Below are positions 36,553-47,334 of a DNA stretch of 64,000 nucleotides, in pieces. How positions within the stretch are numbered: the stretch's first letter is position 1; each line of letters starts with the position of its first letter. The stretch lies in the NCBI GenBank assembly GCA_002104935.1, contig MCGT01000009.1, positions 434,001 through 498,000 on the forward strand. Direction: 5' to 3'. The stretch is from Hesseltinella vesiculosa. Taxonomy: Eukaryota > Mucoromycota > Mucoromycetes > Mucorales > Cunninghamellaceae. The notes under the pieces are model-generated. The model was not told where the DNA came from, made no database searches, and was given only the letters and a program-made list of their open reading frames with translations. A program made the translations under genes and the position numbers.

Positions 36553-39287
36553 TCATGCTGAGAGGGAATCGTCATCCATGTCTTGAATGTGAAACGTTGG
36601 GCGGCGCTTGAGTTGGATGTCGGGCTCCAGAGAAGCCAGGGTGGAGATGGAGGTGGACGAGGAGGAGTCGGCCATGGTGAAAGAGGTCATGGATAGGCTG
36701 GGTTCCGACATGCTGTTGGATCGGCTGCGGAAAGGCGTGCTGCTCTCCGAGCCACTACGGCTCATCCACCGAAGGATATCTTCACCTGCCACTTCGAGGT
36801 ATTCCTTGGTGGCCGACACCGTCTTGTTGCCACCCCAGGTAAAAATGTTCTTGTCGTCCAGCCATTCCATGCGCTTGGCTTGCTGGAAAAAGCCGCTGTT
36901 GAGTCGAGGCAGGCGCATGCCGGGAAGGTTGAGTCGGCTGCTGCTCTTGCTTGGCGTCGGCGACGGCGATGCACAGGGGTCCGTGCGACTGATGTAATCA
37001 GCTAGGAGAGCACACAAAGTCAGTGAATTTGTTCGTCGTTTTTTTTTTTGGTTGCCTACCGTCAAAGTCGGAAAAGGCACGAGGGCCATATTCATTGATG
37101 ACTTCAGTGATGTCATGCGATAGCTTTTCTCGGTTGTTGCGGAGCACCAGGGCACTCTCGGGGTCAAACAAAGCCATGACCAGGGGTTGGAGCGATCTAT
37201 GATAAACGATAAGTCTTGGCTGCCAAATCTTTTTTTTTTTTTTGGGTCACGTACCTGGCAATGTCCAAACCCACCTCACCCAGGCGCAGACCAGCATAAG
37301 AGACCATGGAGACAACAGCAATGGCGATCACAGGTACAGCCAGGCGCCATTGCCAGGTCATGTCGTACGATAACGTGGCCACAAAAGCCAGGAAGCCATA
37401 AAAACAATACAACGTCGGCACCAGCACCAGTCCCACCAGCAGCTTCCAGGTCGCCAGCACATCCCGGCCAGCGATCTTCACGTCCGACCCTTTAAGGGCA
37501 GCTAAGGTAAAAGTCGCGGGTTAGGCTCTTCCTTTCAACAACAGCAGCATTACCGTCGGCTTTCTTTTCACTGATGACCTTGGCCACCACAATGACAGGA
37601 AGATTGAGAATGGCACTAGGAAGAATAAATGGAAATTGGAGCAACACCTACCTCTCGTTTTTCCATGACCAACTTCAGGATGCTTACCCAGGAAAGCCGC
37701 ACAAGGTGTAGAACACAAGATAGACCAACCGCTCCAACAGGAGCATCAACGTGCCTTTGCGGCCAAGATCGGTTTTGGAGACTTGGTGATCACGTATACC
37801 ATAATATTTCAATAATTGGTTGTAAGCCAGCACACGTTGATGCAACTCTTCCACTTCCGGCTCGTGCTTGAACAGGTTATAGCCAATCAAAAACCGACGA
37901 TTCAAGTCTACCACTCTGCTAATCGGTAGCTTCCGATGCGCAGGTTTGTACAAACGTCGAGCCGCTTGGATCATCTATGAAAAAATTAAAAAACACCTGA
38001 GCAAAAAAAAAAAAAAAAGGAAGGATGGCCTTACCATGAGGGTTTCATACGATTCGGCATTGACCGTGACACTTTTCAAGCCATCATAGATGGCATCCAA
38101 CAATTTGCCGCAGGCCTGGCGTTTCTCAGGACCGCCAATTTTATATCTCTCCACCATATCTGGGGTGATACTGATAGGATTGCCAAATTCAATGACAGCG
38201 CGAGACCGGAACCGGTGAGCATGAAAGTAATTCAAGCCTACGTTACGTTTTTTAACCGTTTTGAGCTGCACTGTTCTTATCTTTGACGTCCTTTTTTTTT
38301 TTTTTTCTTTACCAACAGGCACAACTTTAACATCGAGATCGGGGTATTTGGCCATGGCACCCAACGCCATAAGGGTGACACCAGCTAAAAAAAAAAACAG
38401 ACCATTCATTTCACCCTCCTTTTTTTTTTTCCTTCCTGGCCATACCTTTTAATGGTAATAACTCGGCGCGATCATGACTGCCACCTTCCGGAAAGATGGT
38501 GATGCATTGGTTCTTTCGCAATTGGTCGTGGACATGGTGATAGACGGCCTCCTGGTCGACATGCGGCACGCATTTAAAGGACGTGCCCTCGGACAACAGC
38601 GCCAGAGCCTTCAGATCCTTGACTTCTTTTTTGATCAACAGCTCGGTATCAGACAGCACCTCGGCCACTTCCACCTGGCCGCCCTTGCTTGGCAAAATAA
38701 TCGCACTTTTTGGCCCCAGCTGTTTCAAAAACAAAGTTCCCTGACCTACAATCCGCAACGGTTCCAACTTTCGATCATGCAACTGAATGGTCCCTTGACC
38801 TGCCACTGCCAGATCTTGTGGCCGAATCACTGGAACTATTAAAAAAATAAAACCGAGGACGGTCGGTGACAGTCGTAAAAAAAGGCAGTCTCTCCCTCCT
38901 TTTTTTTTCCTTACTGGCATTCAACATCCGAGCAAATTGCCCCACACCTTTCTGATGCATCGATTTCTCGGCAATTAAAAAGGACACTTGACGTTTACAT
39001 TCACGCATCACCATGATAGGATCAACAAACTAGAGAGAAGCCAAAAAAAATAAGAACACATGGCGCACAGACATTTTTGGCGCTTATCAAAAAATAGAAA
39101 AGAAAGTAATAAATGGACCCAACTGGCCACTTGCCTGATTGGAATGTGGCCCCACAACAAAAATAATGACGTTCTCCGTAGGAATTCGATGCGACCCTCG
39201 AGACCGGATTTCTCGAAAGAAAAGGTCGGCCAGCATGTTTAGCACCGACAATACAATTGTGTAGGTGATTTTCTGAACGTCCACCAT
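36553..39287 (-). CDS. SCT1: Glycerol-3-phosphate/dihydroxyacetone-phosphate acyltransferase, Sct1/Gpt2 type
   Basis: This ER membrane enzyme catalyses the first acylation in phospholipid and triacylglycerol synthesis. Ten exons in transcript order (39287-39135, 39029-38915, 38835-38446, 38384-38313, 38237-38035, 37974-37688, 37615-37554, 37501-37255, 37196-37060, 37001-36553) give 704 aa. The PlsC-type motifs are GPHSNQFVDP (His-containing block I) and IFPEGGSHDR (block III). AIPVIRPQDLAVAG and the later LNYFHAHRFRSRAVIEFG match yeast Sct1/Gpt2. Two to three C-terminal membrane segments (LLLERLVYLVFYTLCGFPGA, LLVGLVLVPTLYCFYGFLA, VPVIAIAVVSMVSYAGL) follow, then a Ser-rich tail with likely phosphosites. 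The first intron uses a GC donor (CAG followed by GCAAGT), the only way to join SNQ to FVDP. Confidence 0.93.
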
Positions 39288-39953
39288 CAAAAAAAAAAAA
39301 AAAAAAGAAAAACCTGACGGAAAACAACCAAAAGATAAAAGCGTTCAGGAAAAGAGAAAAGAAAAAAGCAAAAGTAAAAAAAAAAAAATCTTTTTTTTTT
39401 GTGACGCTGTCAAGGTGACACGAAGCTCTGGGAACAGTTTTGAACTTTGAACTTTAAATGACAAAGTGTAAGAAAAAAAAAGTCATGAAAAGAAGGTTTT
39501 CTTTTTTGACCCAGTTGGAGCACGGTCCAAGAAGTCAAAAACAATAATAATAAACAGAAAGGAACTCGAAACAGCATGACAAATTTGCTATGACATTCCT
39601 TCACATGCTCAGGTGGATCTGCACTGCCTCGAATTTGTGACGCCGCCGCTTGGAAAATGAAGATGACGGATCCTGCAAAAAAATCATGCCATCGTTCTAA
39701 TTTTTGACAGCTCCTGTGCACAGACGGTTCTCCCTTTCCTGCTCTTTAGAAACTGGTAGACCGGTGAAGGCGCCTTTCCCAATAGATATATAGTAAAAAA
39801 AAAATAGCCCCTGCGCTTGATCCTCCTTGTGCTTGGTCGTGGCATCTGCCTGTCATAACGACGCTGTCATGAAATCGCATTGAAGGCCAGTATAAGCAAA
39901 AATAACTCTGATTTCCATGGAGTGGATCGAGAAGGATGAGAAATCCTTCCGCA

Positions 39954-39998
<45 letters not shown>

Positions 39999-40067
39999 AT
40001 CATTTTTTCTATCCAGCATGCCTTTTGCGTCCATTTTTTTTTTCGTTCCGTGCGCTGGTACTACAGT
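39288..40067. other. Intergenic spacer with very long T run
   Basis: No gene is seen. A T homopolymer of about 41 bases fills 39956-39996, and shorter A/T runs are scattered through 39280-39480. Confidence 0.6.
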
Positions 40068-40590
40068 ATGTCTGGATTGGATTCGAGAGACGCCTTCGTT
40101 AGTGCTCTGTCATGGTTGCATGCGCTGTCACCGCTGAGCATGCCCGTCAGGTTTTTTGAGCCGCAAACAATATTTTTGTCGGGTGAACCAATCGGACGAA
40201 CCGACTCTTTCATGGCACGAGAAAAAGGTACAACCTTGATGAAGGAAGACTTTCGTTTTTCATCAAATCGGGACTTTGAACCTTTGGATTTAAGACAAGG
40301 TAGGAACGTGGGCTCTTTGAAACGATGACTGCACAGGAATGGAAGACACGGTGCGGAAATTGAATTTGGCAACAAGCGACACAGCTCTTTTGAGTGACCT
40401 GATCCATGTTAAATTTTATATGGGTATGCAAAGACATCATTGGCATAGAGCTGTGATTTTTTTGATCGACCAGGGAAAAATGACCGATTTTTTCGGAGGT
40501 GTCCAAACGAAGCCGATTAAAAGTTGCTGGGTAGTCTCATTGAATACGCCAGCATGTGCTGGAGTTGGCCGTGAGACGGAAAATGTTTGA
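40068..40590 (+). CDS. Unrecognised small protein, two exons
   Basis: Exons 40068-40299 and 40337-40590 join through a 37-base intron (GTAGGA to TGCACAG) into 161 aa. I do not recognise the family. The N-terminal half contains LSPLSMPVRFFEPQTIFLSG and the C-terminal half a His-rich segment (FYMGMQRHHWHRAVIFLIDQG). No signal peptide or membrane segment is clear. The intron is shorter than most in this window, so the model is tentative, but the frame stays open on both sides and the spacing to the next gene is normal. Confidence 0.5.
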
Positions 40591-40653
40591 ACAGATGCGC
40601 GAATTCATTTTTTTTGGGGGCGGTTTTCGGGTTTATTTTAGTCAAAAAGAAAA

Positions 40654-40944
40654 CTACTCGATATTGTTGAGCATGGTGGAGATGGCGTCATGGATGACGT
40701 TCAGTTCGTTTGATAGCTGGGCTTCGCCGGGGATTTCATAAGGATCCATTTGCTTGTCTTGAAGAATAGTGCTCTGATACTTTTCATCCACATTATGCAG
40801 CTTGTTCTGGAGCTTGCGCACGTCATCGGCGGTGTACCTGGCATGGGATGTCTCGGAGCACTTTTTGGCGATGCCTACCAGCTGCTCATGCATATGAGCA
40901 ATCTGCTGTTCCATTTGCATATTGGCTTGTTTGTTCTTTGGCAT
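40654..40944 (-). CDS. Small coiled-coil protein, function unknown
   Basis: A single-exon 96 aa protein. It is almost wholly helical and charged: QANMQMEQQIAHMHEQLVGI, a central YTADDVRKLQNKLHNVDEKY and an acidic end LNVIHDAISTMLNNIE. The size and heptad pattern recall small subunits of kinetochore or BLOC-type complexes, but nothing specific identifies it. It converges with the unknown gene at 40068. Confidence 0.55.
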   Translation of the reverse strand: MPKNKQANMQMEQQIAHMHEQLVGIAKKCSETSHARYTADDVRKLQNKLHNVDEKYQSTILQDKQMDPYEIPGEAQLSNELNVIHDAISTMLNNIE

Positions 40945-41205
40945 AGTAGATTGAGTTGACTTATGTAAAGAAGTAAATGCCAGAGGTCTGGAGGTTTATT
41001 TATAGTTTGCTGAACCAAACCCTTGAAAAGGCGGGAAAAGGGCGCCGCAAAACCTTGCAACCAAATCATTTGAAACGGTGTGAATGGTCAAGTGCTGCAT
41101 GAAAATAAAAAAAAGGTTGCGTGGGATTCTTTTTATTTATTCGTTTTGCTTAATGGAGGGGGAAAAAAAAAGGTGGGGTAGAAAAGAGTTGGGGAAAGGG
41201 ATTAT

Positions 41206-42953
41206 TTATAAGACGACTCGAGCGACACGCTTCCTTTTATCGGACCATTTCCTTCGAAGAGATTTCATTTGATCATCGTGGGCAGGATGGGCAGGATGGG
41301 CAGGGTCGCGAGATTTGGGGTGGCCAGGTTGACTGGATGGCGATTGCAGTTGGCCGTGCATCATACGGGATCCGAGGACCTTGACGTCGATCTGGAGATA
41401 TGAATCGCAGTGGGCTGAAGTGTTGACGGGGCAAAGAAGCGACAGGGTCGAGTCAGGATCGGGTTGGAGCAGTGGGGAACCCGACAGTGCGACCTGGGAC
41501 AGCTCCTTTGCATACAAGTAAAGATGAGGAGGGGTGTCGGGGTCGTGCTGCTGAGGATGTATGGAGGGGTTGTTGTGCCATTGCACCAAGTCGGTGGATT
41601 TGTTCTGTTCCATAGACGATTCGATCCAAGTTTGCAAGTCACCAGGACGCACAGGGTTGATCAGGACAAGGTCGGTGGTCGTGGCTGGCATCTGGTCCAA
41701 CGTGGGATTGGGCAAACTTTTAAGGAAAAAAAGGTGAGCTATACGCTTGCTTATTCTTATTATTATTATTATTATTATTTACCTAGATTCAATCAATGGC
41801 ATTGTGACCGAGCTGCCGCCAACGGTGAGTTGATCATGCATGTGCGAAGAAGGCAATGTAAACAGAGCAAAGGAAAACAGAATAATCTGAAAGAGGATGT
41901 CAGCGAGGGCTTTTTTTTTTTTTTTGGAGGACTTACCATAAAGACCATACCAGTGGTCTTGGCATGTTTAGGGGTGGCTAGGGAGGAAGGTGTTGGCGAG
42001 ACTTTGACGGGCAAGGCTAGTTTTCGCTTGAGTTCAAGGTTTTCCTGTTCCAAGGACAGCACGCGGGTTTCCAATTGGGCGACTTTGGATACCAAGGCAT
42101 CATTGTCGGCGATGAGGTTCTGCCGTTCTTGTTCGAGGCTGGTGAGGTGGTCCCGTTTTCGTTTCCGGGATAACAGGGCAGCGGCTCGATTTTTGATCAG
42201 ACGTTCTTGACGTTTGGCATAGGCCAGTTCGGCAGCGGATTTTTCGGGCGGATGGGAAGGATCAGGAGTAAGGGTATTGTCCAGCGAGGTGATGAGGATG
42301 GGTATGGTGGGTGACGAGGAAGGGGAAGAGGGCTCTTCGGATTTGATAGGAGCCAAGGGTTTTAACGGAGCAGGCGCAATGTCACGTTTTTTGATGCTGC
42401 TGTTGCGTTTCTTTTTGGGCTGGTGGTCGTCGTTGAAGGCTGAGCAGGTGGACAGGGAGCGGGAAGGGGGAGGAGAGGTCGAGTAGGGTAGGGCGGGCGG
42501 CAGGAGGGGCAGGGCAGAGCCGCTGGGGAAAAAGGGCATGGCCGGCGGCATCATCAAAGGGTGGATGTTCATGGACTGGAGAGAGTCCTGGCCCAGATCC
42601 ATGGGTGGCGAATGGTTGGCCATGGTAGGCAAGGCGGCGGTCGAGGCAGGCCATGGCAACGGCTGTTCACTGAGCACCTGCTGCCAATGAGAAAACAAGG
42701 GATCTTGTGCCAACAAGGTTTCAGGATCGGTTTTCAGCGGCTCGGCGGTGGGTGACGTTGAGGCGCAGGTGGTGGTGGCAGATGAAGTCGAGTAAGGAGG
42801 GGACGGCATATCGTTTGCTGGAGGCGTCGTCAGATCATTGGAAACGTAATCTTCATTCAGGTAGGACAATACTACATCGTCATCTTCTTGCATTGGTTCC
42901 TCTTTGACCATCACCAGCTCAGGTGATGATCCAACAGTCGTTGAATGGGCCAT
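41206..42953 (-). CDS. Membrane-tethered bZIP transcription factor, ATF6/CREB3-like
   Basis: Three exons in transcript order (42953-41937, 41886-41783, 41716-41206) give 543 aa. The N-terminal 250 residues are acidic and Pro/Ser-rich (activation domain). The bZIP has the basic region YAKRQERLIKNRAAALLSRKR followed by a leucine zipper (LEQERQNLIADNDALVSKV, LETRVLSLEQENLELKRKL). About 20 residues later comes one hydrophobic segment, GMVFMIILFSFALFTLP (about residues 335-352), created by splicing exon 1 to exon 2. The C-terminal 190 residues would then be luminal. This order is that of ATF6 and CREB3, which are released by site-1/site-2 proteolysis under ER stress. The membrane role is inferred from one hydrophobic span. 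A (TTA)n microsatellite lies in the second intron. It is divergent from Efm4. Confidence 0.85.
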
Positions 42954-43161
42954 TGAAAAATCAAAATCAAAAAAAAAAAAAAATAACAATAAGAAACAAA
43001 AATAAACAAAAGGGAACAGGCGGAAGCTCCTTTTTTATTATTTTTTGAACGGGGTCGAAATTCGTTGGATGAAGCAAATTCAGCATTTCCAAAACGAGCA
43101 ATTTTTCACTCTTGTGGCCAACTTTTTTTTTTTTTCCTTCCAAAAAAAAAAAAAAAGAAGA

Positions 43162-43922
43162 ATGAGCGTTCCAACCGACGACAGCTTTGAAGCCTCAGCC
43201 TTGGGCACCAAAGAATAGTAAGCCATGGACGATGATATCTTTTGAAGGCAAAGTTTAATCATCATTTTCTTGGTAGCTGGGATCATGTCTACGATCGAGA
43301 AAATAACAATTTCAAGGAACTAGGCGACATTGGCGAGGTGTGGTTTGGGGAAGACAGTGTGGATCGCATGATCTGCTGGGTGCTGGATCAACCCGACATT
43401 ACCACCAGTACCTCCACGCTGGATCTTGGCTGTGGCAATGGGCATTTGTTGCTGGGACTGGCGGATCAAGGCGACATGACAGACTTGACAGGCATCGATT
43501 ATTCGGCGTCGGCCATCCAGCTGGCCAAGGCGGTGGCACAAGATCAAGACCGACAGGCCATTGTGTATGCAACAGCCAACTTCTTACAACCCGACGAAGA
43601 GTGCAGCTGGCGGCCGGATGACAAGACGTTTGGGCTGGTGCTGGACAAGGGCACGTTTGATGCCATCTCGCTGGATCCTGCCCAGGCACAAGCGCAGGCT
43701 GAGCACCGGCCAGGGCCTCGGGATGCCTATGTCGAAGCCGTACGAGGGCTGATGCAACGGGATGGCAAGTTCTTGATCACCAGCTGCAATTGGACCATGG
43801 ACGAGCTGATCGACCATTTCAAACCTCACTTTCAATATCATTCCCACGTCAAGTACCCCACGTTTAGTTTTGGTGGCCACACGGGTTCCAAGATCTGCAC
43901 GGTGGCTTTTGTTCCTGTTTAA
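43162..43922 (+). CDS. EFM4: eEF1A lysine methyltransferase Efm4/METTL10
   Basis: This is an SAM-dependent class I methyltransferase that modifies a lysine of elongation factor eEF1A. Exons 43162-43217 and 43277-43922 give 233 aa. The N-terminus (SALGTKEYWDHVYDRENNNF) with FKELGDIGEVWFGEDSVDRM is the family entry segment. SAM motif I is LDLGCGNGHLL, motif II the acidic GIDYSASAI, and post-motif DKGTFDAISLD is highly typical of Efm4/METTL10. The final SFGGHTGSKICTVAF closes the domain. It shares a short divergent promoter of about 200 bases with the bZIP gene. Confidence 0.95.
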
Positions 43923-44025
43923 GGTTGGCCATAGAAAAAGTAAAGCAGTGTTTGGTTTTTTATTGGAGGGAGTCCTTTTTTTTTTTTGGGTGAAAAAGAG
44001 AAAAAAAAAAAAAAAAAAAAAAACG

Positions 44026-46120
44026 TTACTGGGGCCAAGGGTGGTTGGGTTGATCACGGTGAAGCATAGGAAAAGGAGGAGGGTGCATGATGGGATTGGG
44101 ATGCATTTGTGGATGGGGAGGCATGGGCATGAAGGGGCGTTGCATATGCATGGGGATGGCGTCGGGCGACATCATGGGCGGTATGCCCATCATGGGAGGA
44201 GGAAAGGGCGGCTGAGGATGAGGCAATGGCTGCAGATGGGGCGGCAAGGGTCTAGGTTGTTGGGACATGTTGGGGGGAGGCATAAAGCCAGACTCCATGG
44301 GCGAGGCGAGGTCGGAAGGATAGGCCTTGGGGCTTGGGAAATGGGATTGTTTGAGCACAGGTGACGACTTGCTGGGCGAGCGCTTGTCGCGGGTCATCTG
44401 TCGCAAGACAGAGGTGGGTAGGTTGGCAAATTTGGGCTTGATGACGGGCGAGTCGGCTTTGCTGGGCGACATTGGGTGAGGACGAAGTGGTTGGGAGAGC
44501 AGATGATGTGGAGGTTGGTGGGCTTGTTCTTGGACGGCGGCAGGTAGGTCGACGGCGGGAGCGGCCAGAGGAGGGGAGGGGCCGGTGGATTCGGTGCTGG
44601 GCTGAGGTGGCGAATGGACCTTGGGCTAAAAGAAGACGTAAGCGGCCACGACGATGTTGGTAACAAGTCTTTACCTTTGGTTGGGACAGGATTTGAAGGA
44701 CCTTGTCAAAGCCCATGGTGGGAAGCTCCGAGGTGGGGGTTCGGTTGGCGCCAAACGATTGCAAGAGCTCTTCCTCGGAAAGGGCCCGTTTGGGAGAGGC
44801 GGGTGGAGGGGGTTGGAAGAGGTCGTTGACGGAGATGGATTTGGTGGCCAAGGGTTCCTCGTCACGTTTGTTGAAGAACTTTGCAAAGCGAGAGCCTCGC
44901 TTGTTGGATTCGGTCGAGGATTTTTCAAACAAGGAGGAGCTGATGTCCAGGTTGCTGAAGAGCTGGTCCACCTTGTTGAAGCCCGGGCTGGCTTGGCCAA
45001 AGGGGGTTGCGTCGGGGGATTCAAAAATGGAAGTGGGGGTGGAAGGATGGTCTTGAGGTGGGGTATGGACGACTTCCTCTTGGGCTAGGAAGGGGAGGTG
45101 AGCGGCTCGTCGACGGAAAGTGACCTTACCTTTTTCCAAAGCTTCTTTTTGTTTCATGGATGATTTCCAAGCTTCCAGGTCTTTCATCTTGTCGTTTTTG
45201 TCTTCTGGGTTATAATCCATCCATTCAGGTACGTGATTGTCCGTGTTGTCTATACGGCCATGATGGGGTCGAGGATCTAAAAGAGAGAGTGAGTGACCGG
45301 TAAGGGCCGATAAGAAAAGGGGGAAAGGGAAACGGTACATTCTTTTCGTCCAGCGATTCGGTCATTATGGCGTCGATGATTGTTGCTGTTGTTATTGGTG
45401 TTATTCTGAAGGTTGCCATGGTTATTATGATATGAGACATAGCCTTGTTTGTTATTGTTGTTATTGCTGCTGTTGCTGTTACTATTGTTGTTGCTGTTGT
45501 TAGTGTTGTGGTATCCATTTTTATCAAACCCTCGTCGATGCTGTCGATTGGAATCTTCCGACTGGAATAACAGCGTGAGTGGCTCCTGTCTGACTGTTTA
45601 AAAAAAGGAGGGGGGCTTACCTGACGTATACGACCAGGTGAAGCTTTGACATTGTATTGGTTTTCCATGGATCGTTTCATCCCGCCATAAAGTGAAGATG
45701 CAAAGTTGGTTTTTGGTGGATATAGAGCGGTGTCTTTGATATCTAGATGCAACAATGAGTGACTCGGGTAGTCGACTATGTCTTTTTGTTTTTACCATGC
45801 TGTTGTGGCTGTTGTGGTTGTGGTTGATTGGTAGGAAGGGATCCGTTTAATAACAGTTTGGCCATGGTAGGGGAACCAGCTTCCTCACTTTGTAAAAGCA
45901 TTAAAAGCAGTAATAAGTACAAAATGAAATGAGGAAGGGGAAGACCTTTTTTTTTTTTTTACCCAAACCAAGTAGTAAGAGGAGGCATTGACTCTGGTTT
46001 AGAGACAAGTGGGCTTTGGTAAAGAGCAATCAGGGTTTCTTTCGAATAGCGAATGGTGGAGGTGGATGAAGGATCGCTGGCGGATTCATTTATGCAATCG
46101 GATGGCTGGTTCTCTGACAT
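44026..46120 (-). CDS. eIF4E-binding protein, 4E-T-like
   Basis: Seven exons in transcript order (46120-45963, 45887-45796, 45742-45621, 45561-45339, 45276-45130, 45084-44675, 44625-44026) give 583 aa. Near the N-terminus RYSKETLIALYQSPLVSKP contains the canonical eIF4E-binding motif Y-x4-L-phi (YSKETLI), in the same setting as in 4E-T (EIF4ENIF1). There follow an Asn-rich low-complexity stretch, the PEWMDYNPEDKND segment, an acidic/Phe-rich middle (FNKVDQLFSNLDI) and a Pro/Met-rich tail (HPQPPFPPPMMGIPP). In animals such proteins link capped mRNA to decay and silencing machinery in P-bodies. That role is inferred here from the motif and the low-complexity layout, not from a full-length match. 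Confidence 0.75.
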
Positions 46121-46458
46121 TCTACAGTATGTACGCAATGATGGCTGAACAGGATGATGAACAACAAGAAATAAAAAACTAAAATAAAAATAAAAATAAA
46201 AAAAAAGGAATCTAAAGAAAGGGGATGGAAAACTGGACTTTGAGGTGTGGGAGAAAGGGAAAAGAAAAGAAAACAAAAAAGGCTTTTTTTTTGGCTTCCT
46301 TGTCATTGTCGCCCCACCTGTCTTTTTTTTTTTTTTTTTTTTTTTTTTGGACCGATCAGCCAATCATTGGTCATGCCGACTCACAGCTGTAAATTGCATA
46401 AAGGGCGCTTTTTCGCTTTCACACCCTTGCTTTTTTTTTTAAGAGAATAAAAGAAAGG
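46121..46458. promoter_or_regulatory. Divergent promoter of the 4E-T-like and APSES genes
   Basis: The spacer holds a T run of about 27 near 46322-46349 and a CCAATCATTGG-type inverted CCAAT pair near 46360-46370 (CAGCCAATCATTGGTC), a candidate NF-Y/HAP site for both directions. Confidence 0.5.
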
Positions 46459-47150
46459 ATGAGCGACGCTGCTTCTACTAGCAAGGTGCCAGTGATCTTA
46501 TTAAAGTCGTACGCTACATCAATGGACAAAAGACTGCAAGTGCCTGTCTTTCAATACACTTACAAGGGCCATATGATCATGTGGGATCGCGAAACAAGTA
46601 AAGAAAAGAAAAAGGAGGAAACAAAGGCTGACGACGGTTTTGTTCTGGGGATTCTCAAGAAGACGTGCATCTGCCTGGACTATGGCATCTGTTCAAACTA
46701 CCGAAACATGCCATGGCTGGATTCCTCAAAATCAACATGGCAATGAAATACAAACGTTTCCATGGTGGCTCACTCAATATCCAAGGCACGTGGATCCCTT
46801 GGATGATGGCCAGACAGCTGTGTGTCCAAATGGGTTGGCCGGTGCGGGAAGCCCTGGTGCCAATGCTTGGCAGAGCCTTTTTGACTGCCTGTTTCCCTCC
46901 TGACCATCCTCACTATCGTAGCCTCAAGTTAACGAAACGTCGCCAATGCCGTGTGGTGCCCAACCCTTTCCAGCCTCTTCTAAAAGACGACCAGGTGAGC
47001 TTGTCTGTGCCGTCTTGCACCAACATGCGCCAAGTCATCGATATGATCCAATGTACCGTCACCTTGCAATCATTGAAATTTGGCCAGCCTACCTCTATCC
47101 CTCAGCATGTTGTTGTCCAAGGCACTCGCTATGACATTGAATGGTCTTGA
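46459..47150 (+). CDS. APSES/KilA-N DNA-binding domain protein
   Basis: Two exons (46459-46597 and 46663-47150) give 208 aa. The joined sequence reads MIMWDRETNVHLPGLWHLF, then HAMAGFLKINMAM, RFHGGSLNIQGTWIPWMMA and QMGWPVREALVPMLGRAF. This is the order of the fungal APSES/KilA-N helix-turn-helix domain (I-Q-G-T-W followed by the arginine/aliphatic helix). The protein has little beyond this domain, unlike Swi4/Mbp1 with ankyrin repeats. It resembles the small APSES-domain proteins of the Xbp1/Bqt4 kind. A nuclear DNA-binding role is likely, but the target is unknown. Confidence 0.82.
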
Positions 47151-47334
47151 AGGTCTTTCCAACGGCAGCTTGCTCTCTTTCGGATTTGAAACGCCGGTGG
47201 TCGGTTTTTTTTCTTTGTTTTTTTTTCAGTGTCCTCCTGTCGTGTGTCTTCTTCCTCCATTGCCTTCTTTTTTTTTTTCATATACCAAAAAAAAAAAAAA
47301 AAAAAAAAAAAAAGAGTAATCATACTAATAAAAC

